A stretch of 64,000 bases of DNA, taken from contig JAPTOF010000015.1 of NCBI GenBank assembly GCA_028554755.1, positions 15,351,001 through 15,415,000 on the forward strand. The letters are read 5' to 3'. This document shows, piece after piece, positions 25,101 to 34,527 of the stretch (position 1 is the stretch's first letter; every line of letters starts with the position of its first letter). The stretch comes from Cordia subcordata. Lineage: Eukaryota > Streptophyta > Magnoliopsida > Boraginales > Cordiaceae. The notes below the pieces were generated by a model. That model was not told the DNA's origin and did not search any database. It was given only the letters and a program-made list of their open reading frames with translations. The translations under genes and the position numbers were made by a program.

Positions 25101-28100
25101 ACATCTTCTTCTCCTTCTCAAGAGACAACATGAGATGTTGAGTTGACATGCTTACCATGTCAATCAAACATTATCAAATGTAACAAAGTCTGTCTCATAT
25201 AGAATATTGAGCATATAAGCTTTCTCAATTAAAAATTATTAATATGTTATTCTTTTTAGCTACCATCAGATTGTTAAACTCTTCTTTTGGCGTCTTGTGG
25301 CATTCCCCAAAATGTATAAATTTGTTCAAGTTAAGAACAAAATCTACAGACTTAAAGATTACATCACATATGTGCAAGGTATCACCCAAGTCCACCCTTA
25401 GAAACAAATGGTCTCTTTATTGTTTCACATTGCAATAATGTAACAATTTTGTTCAACCACACCTGTCATCCAAACCTAAATTCAGTGTAAAATGCTACTA
25501 CAAAAAGAGAATCTTAAGGCATTTTGCAGCAAAACTTTGCGAAAGAAATGTAATAATCTCATTTACAATCTCTACCGAAAAATGCTCAATCTAGTACTAA
25601 CCCTCAATAAATAGTAATTCCAATAAATGAAATAAAAATTCATGACTTTTACCATTGTGAGTTTAAAATTTTCAATACTAATATTTATTTGCTTTCTCTT
25701 ATTTCCTTTCTTTACGTTAAAAACTATAAATCAATGACATTATTTTACACATGGAATTGGACAGATTCCTCTGTGCATTGTCAAAGTGAAGACCCTTTTA
25801 CAATGTCCAAGTTGAAGAATAATGTAATTCGTTACATTATTGCACTAGATTAGTAATAATCAAGTTTGTTTCCTTTTTGTGCTAGTTTTCTTAGTATGCT
25901 AGTTTCCTTAGTAGTTTATTCTCCAGTCTTGTTCACCAAGTTATAACACCTATAAATAGGCTCTCCTATTGTATTCACCATACAAGAAAAATTCACAATG
26001 TAGCCTTTATTAATATCTCTTTGCTAGAGCTACCACCATTGGTGAGGGCTCATATCTTTTTCAATATACATATATTTTCTATCATCATACTTTCTCTTTT
26101 CTTCTCTTTTCTCTTTTCTTTTTTTTTTTTCAACATGATACCGGAACCGGCTCTTGGTCCAATTTTGTTCATCATGCAACTAGTCACATTATATGACCCA
26201 TCCTACCTTCCTGCTATGACACCCTACTGTCATTTACTAACCTTACTATCATTTACTCGTAACCATGTTGTTTCACCCTACTGCAATTTACTGACCCTAT
26301 TATCATTTGTTGAAAGAAATAACACATTAGAATTGAAGAGAATGACTTAATACATATTGTGTATTTGGCCCTATTTATAAGATACAAAGTTTTCTATTTC
26401 TCCACTTACCATAATGGAGAATTACCATAACTCTATTACCATAACTCTATTGTCATAACTCTATTACCATATTTCTACTACTAACATCATTTACTCGTGA
26501 CCATGTTATTTCCCCCTACTATTGTCTCTTGACCCTACTGTCATTTACTACTTGACCATGTTATTTCACCCTACCATCCTTGACTAACCTCACTGTCATT
26601 TACATGACCATGCTATCACACCCGTGGTCATTTGCATGGCCACCTAATCCACTAGGCTCTCATTCTAGGTCACACGTGGTGACCACCCTATAGGTAGTCC
26701 ACCGTAGCAGCATTTTCAATCCAGTGCAGGTTCATTTCAGGATCAAGATTAGTACATCAATGTTTCCAAGACTTCTCAACAAATTCGTTATCAAGCTCAA
26801 GTTGGTTGAGGGCTATTGAAGAATAATGTAACTCCTTATACTATAGCACTAGATTAGGCAATAATTAAGTTTGTTTCCTTCTTGTGCTAGTTTTCTTAGT
26901 ATGCAAGTTTCCTTACTATTCTAGTTTCGTTAGTAGTTTAGTTCTCCACTCTAGTTCACTAAGTTATGAGGGTTACAAATAGGCTCTCCTATTGTACTCA
27001 CCATACACAAATAATTCACAATGTGCTTTTACTAATCTCTATTTTCTAGAACTGCCACCATTGGTGGTGGCTCTCATTGTTTTTAATATACATATATTTT
27101 TTATCCTTGCACAGAAAAGAGCAGAAGGCAAGAGGCTTTAGACGTGCACACTATATAAAAGAGAACTAGTAGGCAAATGGATTATATGAGTATCCCAGAA
27201 GTTTATCCTGGAGCAAGAGAAAAACTGGCAATACAAATTGTTAAAAATCATAGCAACTTGCAAGTCAATACTGGAGCATTTCCATAAATCAGAAGGTTAA
27301 CCTAGAGTCCCTTTTCTCTATAAAAATCTTTAAAAGATTTCTTGTGTTCAAGGGGAGAAAAGAACTGCCAGCTTCCTTGTATTTATCATCCATAGACAAC
27401 AGTGCTTGTTGATATAGCCCGTTTCCATAGTTGGACGGTTTGTCTTCTTTCTACTATGATAATCTGGATTTACTTTCTCTGTGAAATCTCAACTAGAATT
27501 TTAGTTTTTGAGCAGAGAAAAAGGATTCGATCGTCATGTTATCCATCAACAAGAAAAGAGGTCAGCTCATGACCCCAGAAACAGGATTTACTCGAGAAGA
27601 ATAAGTTCACTGTTAATTGCACAATTATCCAGATTAACTAGGATAATTATGTTAGTGTTTACACACAAATTAAGAAAGAGATGAAGAGTTTACATACTCA
27701 TGCTCGAGAGCTTGTGCTGCTGTAATTCGTTTTCGAGGATCATATCTGCAAGTAGGATTCAGATGAATATCATAGAAAATCTTAGGAAAATTAATCAACA
27801 AAGGTAAAAGTAACAAGAATTGCCAAGTGAATTGGGGACACGGGACCAGTGTTGACACTCTGACACTTGGTCACTCGACTCTCCAATACGTATCTGACAG
27901 TGTATTGGAGACTCAACACTTGGACTCTTTTTTTATTAATTATCTTTTCCTTATCCTGCCTTTCTCCTTTACCTATCTTTTCTTTCCTTTCTCTTCTTTA
28001 TCATATAAGTTTAAAATTCAAATATGATAATTAAGGTTTTAGAGAGATGTCTTGTCCCAAATCCAAGTCCAAACACTGACCAAGTTTCAATGTCATAAAC

Positions 28101-31100
28101 TTCAACAATTTACGTGTGCTACACTCGAGTTCATGTCCATGTCTAACGCTTGAATTAGTCTCTGTGTCCGACACTCATACTCAAGTCCAAGTAACATAGA
28201 TCAAACGTAATAGCATCATCATTACTATTTAGATAAAATCAATAAAATGGCTTCATCTTTTTTACCGTCTTTTCCAACCCTTGTCATGTTTGCTTATTCT
28301 TAGTGGGTTGGATTTGTTCAGGATGGTTTTGTACCTACTTGCGAATCAATGAAATCTTACTTACCTTGCGAAAAAAAATAAAATGGTAAGGTGAGCTGCA
28401 AGGACTGTCCCATTTTACAACTTCAAAGTCGGTAACATTACAATAAAATCCCACAAAATATCCACACTCTAACTAATGTAAAACCTTCATATCTGCAGAC
28501 TTCTCATCGATAGTTAACGATTTCCTGACATCACATATTTTGGCTCCTTGACATAATTGTGTGCATCAAACCCTATAATGGTCAATTTCTTCCAAGAAAA
28601 CATATGTTCTAGCCTCTTTCTAGACATGATAAGCAATTTTGGGAACTCAATTTTACAGCATAAGAATTTTGAATTCGAACAAGGTCAAATCAATTCTGGC
28701 ACATCATTACCAAGAGCAGTCATGCTATCATTTAACTCAAATCCTCAAACCCAAACATTTATTCCCACTTCCAACCTCCTTGACAAGACCAAATGCATAA
28801 ATCACATATAACGAGTACAAACCCATAACAACTAGAAGCTAAGTAGTACCTAACCTATATGTTTTATACTATTCATTTCCTAAATCTCCTCTCCAAAAAC
28901 GAGGGTAGATATTTGCTGTAGCATGTTGAGTTGAATAATTTCTAGCCTTAATTATTGAAGCAGTGCCAAAAGTCTAAGGAGAGATTCTTTGAGGCTTGAT
29001 TCCTACGACTTGTTCTGCATCTATTTGTATATTACTTCATACTATACCTCTTCCAAATCATATACATCTTTAGCGTTTTTCTTCATTTCAATTGTCATTC
29101 ATTTCACAAGATATTGGCATTACTATACAGAAACTCTTGCGGCTACATCATTAATAACATAGAAAATTGCGGTTTTGACTAAAAGTAAAGGGCAAGCGCA
29201 TACTCAAGCATCTTAGAGAGGAGATCATATGCAGGATTTTTTGGAGAGAGATGAACAACACTGTAGAGCCCAGCATTCTCACTGCCAATAACAAAGAGCA
29301 AATATGAAAAGATTTTGACCAGAAAGAGAAAAAGAGTTAGATAATAAAGCTGCTTGAGATATTAGGAGAGGTATGTAACATCAGAAACAAATTACTGCTG
29401 ACAAATAGATCAAAATTGAAAAATGCTAAGAACTAGAAGAAATGAACTTACTATTTATGCCCTTGTATGCGTTGTGAATCAGATTGCCAATGTGGAAGAT
29501 CCACAAGTGTTGGCCACTTTTCAGTGGTTGGATGACCTAATGGCAGAAGACACCTTCAGTTCCTTTGTGCAATGCGAATGCTAAAGGGGTTAAAGAAGAT
29601 CCTTACCGAGAACCTTAAATATTTTGTCAAGTTGGTCAAGCTGCATATGTTAACAATTTTAATTAGGCATAGGTTACACTTAAAAATCTCTGTCAACAAA
29701 TTAGAAAGTTCATTTATCAAACTAATTCCATGGAAAGGTAAATAAGGAACAAATTATTAAAATAATATGGTACCTGAAACGGGTTTGGTGTGCCTTTAAC
29801 TTCTTGCCCTTGAAATAGTGGCTTCAGGGTCAGAAGCTCAGCAAATATGCAGCCAACAGCCCACATGTCTAATTGCAATAAGCAATTCTTTCTTAGTGTA
29901 AAGAACAATAAGGATGCTCTGTTAAATCTTGCAATTACAAAGTGTAAACTCTTTTTGCTAAGAGATCATACCAACAGCACTCGTATAGTGCTTTGCCCCA
30001 AGAAGTAACTCAGGAGCTCGATACCAAATGGTTACTACAACCTGTCAGTATATGAAGACAAAAGGAACCTTTGGATATGGAAAAACAAGGGGCAGTTATA
30101 AGGACATAATAATATCAGATCTATGCATTTGTGTGAAGAATGGAGCAAATAATCTCATCATAGCAACATGCAGTCATAAACAAAAGTCTACCAGTTATGG
30201 AAAACACTATATCTATACCTTTTATAAAGTGGGGAGGACATTTGCCCAGAATTGCAAACAGACTGTGGTCCATTATGTCTTAAATAAACTGCTAATATAT
30301 CTCACAGATGCAAAGAGAAGGACTTAATAAAGACATTTATGCCTTTTATACTATGGGTACCAAAGCCTTGCTCAAGAATATCAGATGATGTTACCAAACT
30401 GGCTTAGCACTTTTAAGGCAGTTTATTGGTACTGTTTTACAATATTGCACCTCATGCACTTTCCACATAACCCACACACCCTTGCTTTCGAATCATCTCT
30501 CACGCACACGTACGCACAGTTTTTGGTGGGGGAAGGGGGATGGGGTGTGAGAGAGAGAGTTTTACATCAACAGTTGTGTCTCACCCCATTCTCTGACAAA
30601 GGCTTCAAAGGAGCTTGGTAGATTCTTGCAAGACCAAAATCAGCAATTTTAACAACCCCTTGTTCTTCTCCCTCACCCATTACCTGATTACGAGAGATCC
30701 AATAATTCAGTACATAAATCAAGTGCTTCAGAGTTGAAAAAATTTTCAAGATGACCACTAAAAGTGTTCTAAACTGTGAAACTAGGGATATGCTGTTGAT
30801 GTAGAAAATGCACAACAATATCAGACCCTTACCAAGATATTTGATGGCTTTAGATCCCTGTGTACAATCCAGTTACTGCAGCAAAGTTCAACAAGATTTA
30901 AGAGTTCAGTCAGTAAAAATAGCTCCATGAAGTTTTGGTGGACTTTTGAATTTCACACCTACCTGTGGAGATAGTTTAGACCATTTAGTAGCTGCCACAA
31001 TAGTGACTTGATAGTATATTGATTGATCGATTGGTTAACCTTGTCTCTGTGATGTCTAATGATCTCCTGAAATGCACATGTAAGGAAGGTGTAACAATAT

Positions 31101-34100
31101 AATTATTATTCACTTGATAACAACATATGAACTGTTGTTAGACATATCATGTTTCAAAATAATTGTCAGACTGGATATACTCTTATGTCATAACAATATT
31201 GCATAGGCCAGATAGTATATAAGATTTAGTCCCTCCGTTGATAACAGAATATCTCAGTTGATTGGACACAATACGTTTGCCGAAAGTATAAACGTGGGGC
31301 GACGAACTTCTTTGGTGTCTTCCTGACTATTTGTCCCTGGATGGGCATGTCCCAACTATTTTCTTTCACTGTTTACATGAGGGTTACTTCCAGAGCATTC
31401 GGTAATCAATTTTATAAAAGCAAGGATTACATAAAACGGCATTCAATGGAAACAAACACAAAATCTGAATCAGGGACTAATCCAAGAATAGTTATCATCA
31501 ATCCACAAACTTGTATACAGCCTAAATGCAAAGGAATAAGGCAAAGTAATGACTCAAATGCAAGCTAGAGGCTATAGGAACAATGACTGTCTTGAGCCAG
31601 AACAGCATCATGCTAAGCTCGTCTAAAAGGTACTTCAATTTATAAGGACAACAGCGAACAATTATTGGTACACCTGATGATGTCAACCATACCAGCTGAT
31701 ATAAAAAATTAGGAGATCAAATTCTTTACGGGAAGCAACGGTGTCAGCCCCAGTTTATATGATGGACAGAAGGAAACTATTTTAGCCTATTTACTTCAAA
31801 TAGGGGCATTACAATTAGAATTGAGAAAACTCATATTTACAATCTAAATCTTTGGTTTCCTGCTTCGACTTCGATGCACCAAATTATAGGCATAGGAATA
31901 CAACTATATCAAATATGTGTAATTCTGTAAGCAAACGCATTAATGAGAGAAAGGCAAACTTTGTCTGATTTAGACAAGAAAATAGAGAAAGAAGTGAAAA
32001 AGAAAGTTCACAACCATATTCATATTACAAAAGAAATGTTATACTATCTAGCCAAAAAGAAGAAGAAGAAGAAGAAGAAGAAGAAATATTATACCAAATT
32101 TCTCCACTTAAAAATCTTCACAAACTAGCCTCTTTAGGTGACTACTTAAACTAATTTTGCCCTCTATTTCTATATTTCTTTGGGGAAAAGCCAGCTTTAG
32201 GACCTACAAACAGGTCCAAATCTTAGTAATTAATCCTTGTGGTTTTCCAATTACCCATCTTTATTGTTTAGGGAGGTTGATTCCTGCCAAACCGCGTCCT
32301 GCCAGCCATCCTCACTCTTTCTACCTTCCCCACTTGGAATCTTCCCCAGCTTCCTCTATCTCATTAAACAACATTGAGTACGTAATGCATAATATGCATG
32401 TTGACTAAATGAAATTAAAGATTTTATTAAACATTGTAACTGTTATTTCTCTTCCTTTCACATGCCAAGTGTAACTAGCAAGAAATTCAGTAAGGACAAA
32501 GATAACTATCGTATCTTACTTCACTAGTCTAAAACCCATGCATGTCGGTATCATTTTAATATTATCAAATTATGTAGCTAATAATAGCATAAATTATACT
32601 TTATATTAATCAATTTGTAAAAACCTAAATCTGAATACTAGCTTGACAATAAATTATGTTGATATTTTGTTAAAAACAATATTTATATATGATATTGGCT
32701 ACAAATTTTGGGTTTGTAATCACATTTTATCTTATTTCTCTTTGCTGAAATTTCCGGAAGCAATTTTCTAGAAACAAAGAAAACATAAAGGAGTACTAAA
32801 TTTTACTTTTTTTCCAGAGAGAGAAATTATAAGGAATATAAAGAAGAAGAAGAAGAAGAAAATAAGTAATCAATGCATTTGATAAGAAGTAGTAATGTGG
32901 GACAATAAAGAATGTAAAAAGGATTGAAATATGTTTATTGTTTTTGTAATAATTATTTGGTTTAGCCTCCAAAAATGCTGAAGCTCTAGAAAAAGCTCAA
33001 ATACAGAACTTTTACCTTCTCAAAAAAGCACTTTTTTCTAAAGGTCTTAAAAAAAGTGCTTTAAGAAAATCCAATCCATACGAGCCTATATTCTAGTAAC
33101 AATACAAAAGGAAGGATGTTATATGGCATATACGTGGCAAGCAAAGGAATATACTAACAATCCCCACACACAGAATTTGGTGAATCTACAGAGGAAAGCA
33201 TTAGTTATTGTCTCAGTATATAGACTATGGTATGGATAAACATCAATATTGATTTGATAGCAAAACAAATTGAAATTATCTTCATTGAAAGAAACATGAC
33301 TTTGGAAGACCAAAAATAAATGAAAAGAAAACGAGCCAAGAGAATCTGTGCAACCAAACTCAACTCAACAACCAAAGCTTAATCCCTGGAAACTTGTATC
33401 ACATCAAAGTAAACACCAAACAACAATTACTGTAAATCTTCATGTGAAAGAATTTAGAGATGATGTGGAATTTAATCGGTTGCCTCGTCAGGGACATTTA
33501 AGAGACAAAGATGCTAGGCATTTCTAGGTTAAACTAAAGTTGGCACTGTAACAGATTTCCATTGAAGGGCAATCGAAAATAATTGCTTGAAAGAATATGT
33601 TACTGTGAAGTCAATAATAGCTTTTTCACAAATGTGCATAACCCAATTCAATATTCCAACAGAAATCACCCAAGAATCAATTTGAAAATCCAACAACATT
33701 GTGCAAGGTCAAAGGGAAAATAAAATGTACAACAACAACAGGAGATTTGAACTCACATAAAGATCATGCTCTGCATAGTCAAAAGCCAGGTAGAGCGACA
33801 TATCCGCGGGATTGATATGCACGTTTACAAGCTTTACAACGTTTTCATGAGAAATCTCCCGAAGCAGCTGCACCATTAAAGCCATAATCGTGAACATCAT
33901 TAAGCATGCTCAGCAACACACACTTAAATATATTTTGAGAACAGTCTGATATAAAATATGTATTTGGCTTCATTGGAGCTGCAACGTACAACTCTCTAAG
34001 CACATAGTACAATCGACGAGGAAAAGAAAAAACAAATTTCCACAAGAAAAGAATGTACGTGGTGGTGCCGCTCTATCCGTATCTCCTATTTTCTCAAGAT

Positions 34101-34527
34101 ACAAAAGGGGAAATTACAAGAAACAAAACAAAGAAATGAAGAAATTCGAGATAGATACAAAGCAAGCAAAAACCCTATAAGAACATTGTACCAAATGCTG
34201 GTATAGTGGTACCTTTAAGAAGAAGAAGAAGAAGAAAAGTAATATTACCATGATTTCGCGGATGGCAGTAGGGGAAACGCCATCGCCATCCTTGGACTGC
34301 TTGAACTTCTTAATGGCGATGGATTTGGTGCGATTGGATTTGATTTTGGCAAGGAACACCAAACCGTAGGTGCCCTCTCCAATTTTGCCAATGAGATCGT
34401 ACTGTTGAAGCCACTCTGGCCTGTTGTTAGTATTACTATCTTTGTTACTATTATTACTATTTCCATTATTATTATTGTTGTTGTTGTTATTGTTTGGATT
34501 GAGTCCTCTGCTGCCGTCTCCAGCCAT
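10565..34527 (-). CDS. CDKE-1: Cyclin-dependent kinase E-1 (plant CDK8, Mediator kinase module), 15 exons
   Basis: Exons, in coding order: 34,527-34,249; 33,867-33,757; 31,066-30,963; 30,875-30,833; 30,683-30,585; 30,041-29,972; 29,868-29,774; 29,640-29,607; 29,536-29,452; 29,281-29,204; 27,745-27,698; 14,386-14,354; 12,813-12,705; 11,186-10,983; 10,633-10,565. Every intron is GT-AG and the exons join in frame to 486 residues. Seen: poly-Asn stretch (12-21), glycine loop GEGTYG (about 50-55), AIK lysine at 73, the plant CDK8 cyclin-binding helix SPTAIRE (85-91), HRDLKPSN (170-177), DFG (194-196), activation segment [13 protein letters not shown] without the usual T-loop threonine, and a Gln/Met-rich tail ending KSRRF. 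Arabidopsis CDKE;1 is about 470 residues. It pairs with cyclin C in the nuclear Mediator CDK8 module and acts in floral organ identity (HEN3) and retrograde AOX1a induction (RAO1). Oddity: intron 11 is 13.3 kb. Confidence 0.96.
11245..11575 (-). repeat. Solo LTR in CDKE-1 intron 14 (small non-autonomous LTR family)
   Basis: This 331-bp sequence is a complete LTR. Read on the minus strand it begins TGTTGAAGAATATT and ends TTTTCCACA, flanked by a perfect 5-bp duplication GTTTG (11,240-11,244 and 11,576-11,580). The two LTRs of the element at 50,091-51,362 are near-identical to it. It carries the family's GAGCCACC...GGTGGCTC hairpin near 11,307-11,330. It lies in the same orientation as CDKE-1 transcription. 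Confidence 0.9.
12060..12340 (+). mobile_element. LINE ORF2 tail, relic 2, in CDKE-1 intron 13
   Basis: The plus-strand frame near 12,150-12,300 reads [11 protein letters not shown], then LSFLKDYW, then KINTDG. This fits the end of a plant LINE ORF2 (downstream of zf-RVT), possibly running into an RNase H start. Two stops interrupt it. It lies antisense to CDKE-1, between exons 14 and 13. Confidence 0.5.
13138..13192. repeat. (TA)n microsatellite
   Basis: About 27 uninterrupted TA units inside CDKE-1 intron 12. Open frames on both strands across it, reading IYIYIY, are artefacts of the repeat. Confidence 0.95.
14640..14887 (+). repeat. 5' LTR of element B
   Basis: Begins TGTTAG, ends CAATA directly before the primer binding site. 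A TATA-like CCTATAAATA lies near 14,812. Same length as the 3' copy. Confidence 0.92.
14888..14899 (+). promoter_or_regulatory. Primer binding site of element B
   Basis: TGGTATCAAAGC directly follows the 5' LTR. It differs by one base from TGGTATCAGAGC, the usual initiator-methionine tRNA binding site of plant copia elements. Confidence 0.85.
15136..15397 (+). mobile_element. TRIM (miniature LTR retrotransposon) in the leader of element B
   Basis: Two 75-bp direct repeats (15,136-15,210 and 15,323-15,397), both starting TGTCAACA and ending CTCTAATA, differ at about 5 positions. Directly after the first is TGCTATCAGAGC, an initiator-tRNA-type primer binding site with one change. Directly before the second is a purine run CGTGAGGGGG. 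This is the LTR-PBS-PPT-LTR plan of a TRIM, 262 bp in all, with no coding capacity. The 112-bp centre includes GGTTCGATCC, resembling a Pol III B box. No target duplication is seen (TCCAG against CCTAA), so the ends may have decayed or it may be an ancestral part of the B family. Confidence 0.75.
15524..16470 (+). pseudogene. Element B gag pseudogene
   Basis: The frame opens with [11 protein letters not shown] and encodes a copia Gag (UBN2 type), then a Gly/Arg-rich stretch and a zinc knuckle [15 protein letters not shown] near 16,382-16,425. Two in-frame TAA codons at 16,280-16,282 and 16,325-16,327, in the Arg/Gly-rich linker, separate the capsid part from the zinc knuckle. Both parts are in the same frame. 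It would form the virus-like particle of the parent element. Confidence 0.88.
16471..18251 (+). pseudogene. Element B protease and integrase pseudogene
   Basis: Protease motif LLDTGAT near 16,553-16,573 is intact. A frameshift near 16,800 and a TAG at 16,938-16,940 break the PR-INT junction. Integrase then runs open from 16,986: zinc-binding HLRLGHP with CQDC, core [16 protein letters not shown] and [11 protein letters not shown] (the D, D and E of the active site are present), and a Ser/Thr-rich C-terminal part ending in MLTRSKTG. It stops at TAG 18,249-18,251 just before RT. Confidence 0.88.
18252..19824 (+). pseudogene. Element B reverse transcriptase and RNase H pseudogene
   Basis: In the same frame as integrase after one TAG. 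RT shows [31 protein letters not shown] and the catalytic IYVDDIIVT near 18,868-18,894. One extra A in a run of seven at about 19,237-19,243 shifts the frame after NTLCQK. RNase H continues in the shifted frame from 19,216 to a TGA at 19,822-19,824, with [22 protein letters not shown] and [11 protein letters not shown] visible. Confidence 0.88.
19821..19831 (+). promoter_or_regulatory. Polypurine tract of element B
   Basis: A TTGAGGGGGG run followed by one C sits directly before the 3' LTR and overlaps the RNase H stop codon. It is the plus-strand primer site. Confidence 0.8.
19832..20079 (+). repeat. 3' LTR of element B
   Basis: Same 248-bp length as the 5' copy. It begins TATTAG, so the canonical TG has mutated to TA. 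It ends CAATA before target duplication GTTAC. Confidence 0.92.
20288..20488 (+). repeat. LTR fragment related to the solo LTR at 26,308-26,486
   Basis: Begins TGTTAGTAGT and ends CCTTCAACA, followed by TGATACC. It shares its ends and the ATGGTAATTCTCC and ACACAATATGTAT blocks with the minus-strand LTR at 26,308-26,486. Short GTTATGGTAA repeats lie inside. No target duplication was found. It may be a 5' LTR with primer site whose remainder was displaced by element C. Confidence 0.55.
20504..20702 (+). repeat. 5' LTR of element C
   Basis: Starts TGTTAGGGATAG and ends CACAACA directly before TGGTATCC. A TATA-like CTATAAATAG lies near 20,630. No second copy is in the window. Confidence 0.75.
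21074..22081 (+). pseudogene. Element C gag pseudogene
   Basis: Copia Gag related to those of B and G, with the block [13 protein letters not shown] near the start. An in-frame TAG at about 21,428, one more stop near 21,460, and a TAG near 21,965 interrupt it. The Arg/Gly-rich stretch is near 21,840-21,910. The zinc knuckle [15 protein letters not shown] is near 22,003-22,045. Confidence 0.82.
22082..23943 (+). pseudogene. Element C protease, integrase and truncated RT pseudogene
   Basis: Protease motif [10 protein letters not shown] near 22,180-22,210 is intact. The integrase zinc motif HLRLGHP precedes a stop near 22,722. A small deletion near 22,810 shifts the frame, after which the core resumes ([17 protein letters not shown]). 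The second active-site aspartate region reads RTNNGTKY, with N for the expected D. RT is cut: between KEAIASPY and the GCKWVYKIK region about 89 bp are missing compared with B, bounded by CCTAT microhomology at 23,884-23,888. Confidence 0.8.
23936..24225 (+). pseudogene. RNase H fragment of a second copia element fused to C
   Basis: From about 23,937 the sequence reads LLEELGVDC, then [27 protein letters not shown] and ICNKLG, the end of a copia RNase H. It is of a different type from B and C and has several stops. It ends with CTTGAGGGGGAG, then TGTAAG (start of its LTR, lost after a few bases). Confidence 0.72.
24255..24510 (-). mobile_element. RTE-type LINE relic
   Basis: The minus-strand frame reads [10 protein letters not shown] (near 24,262-24,291), preceded upstream on the minus strand by [10 protein letters not shown]. 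This wording is typical of the C-terminal end of plant RTE-class non-LTR reverse transcriptases. Frame changes and stops are present. It is a short remnant next to the truncated LTR of C's fusion partner. Confidence 0.5.
24511..25809. other. Part of CDKE-1 intron 11 with no recognised feature
   Basis: AT-rich, no supported gene, no terminal repeats seen. Short open frames on both strands are not convincing. Confidence 0.5.
25810..27106 (+). mobile_element. Element F: non-autonomous LTR element
   Basis: Two related direct repeats, about 25,810-26,135 and 26,814-27,106, show the same order of blocks (TTGAAGAATAATGTAA, AATAGGCTCTCCTATTGTA, CCACCATTGGTG). They are distant relatives, in opposite orientation, of the 331-bp LTR at 11,245. 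The first ends CAACA followed by TGATACC. The second starts TATTGAAG after a purine run and is ragged at its 3' end. The roughly 680-bp interior has no coding potential. It carries short repeats of CATTTACT-type sequence and a solo LTR of another family. No target duplication was confirmed. Confidence 0.65.
26308..26486 (-). repeat. Solo LTR (179 bp) nested in element F
   Basis: Flanked by a perfect target duplication TCATT (26,303-26,307 and 26,487-26,491). On plus it reads TGTTGAAAG...CTACTAACA, so on minus it starts TGTTAGTAGT and ends CTTTCAACA, with a CTTATAAATAG TATA-like box. Related to the LTR at 20,288-20,488. Confidence 0.85.
27107..27697. other. Remainder of CDKE-1 intron 11 next to exon 11
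   Basis: About 590 bp between element F and the exon 11 donor. No gene or repeat recognised. Confidence 0.5.
27746..29203 (-). other. CDKE-1 intron 10
   Basis: 1.46 kb between exons 10 and 11. Near 28,310-28,380 a plus-strand stretch reads like a LINE 3' end ([10 protein letters not shown]) followed by an A-rich run, but it is too short to call. Nothing else recognised. Confidence 0.5.
31067..33756 (-). other. CDKE-1 intron 2
   Basis: 2.69 kb. Contains an (AAG)n run at about 32,056-32,085, a shorter (GAA)n run near 32,845-32,860, and a MITE relic at 32,920-33,092. No coding sequence is supported. Confidence 0.6.
32920..33092. mobile_element. Degenerate Tourist-like MITE copy
   Basis: The segment from TAATAATTATTTGG to AATCCAATCCATACGAGCC aligns by eye with the MITE at 39,201-39,428, including the GCTGAAGCTCTA and CTCAAATACAG blocks. 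The right terminal repeat is decayed and the left one is barely visible. Confidence 0.5.

Larger units (their letters stand above)
14387..27697 (-). other. CDKE-1 intron 11, 13.3 kb, filled with retroelements
   Basis: The donor follows the last base of exon 11 (GCATGA|gtatgt on minus) and the acceptor precedes the 33-nt exon 12 (cttag|GTATTTCC). Phase matches, so the exons splice to [13 protein letters not shown]. Inside are copia B, an LTR at 20,288, copia C, an RTE relic and element F. About 85 percent of its length is explained by these. Without them it would be only a few kb. Confidence 0.9.
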
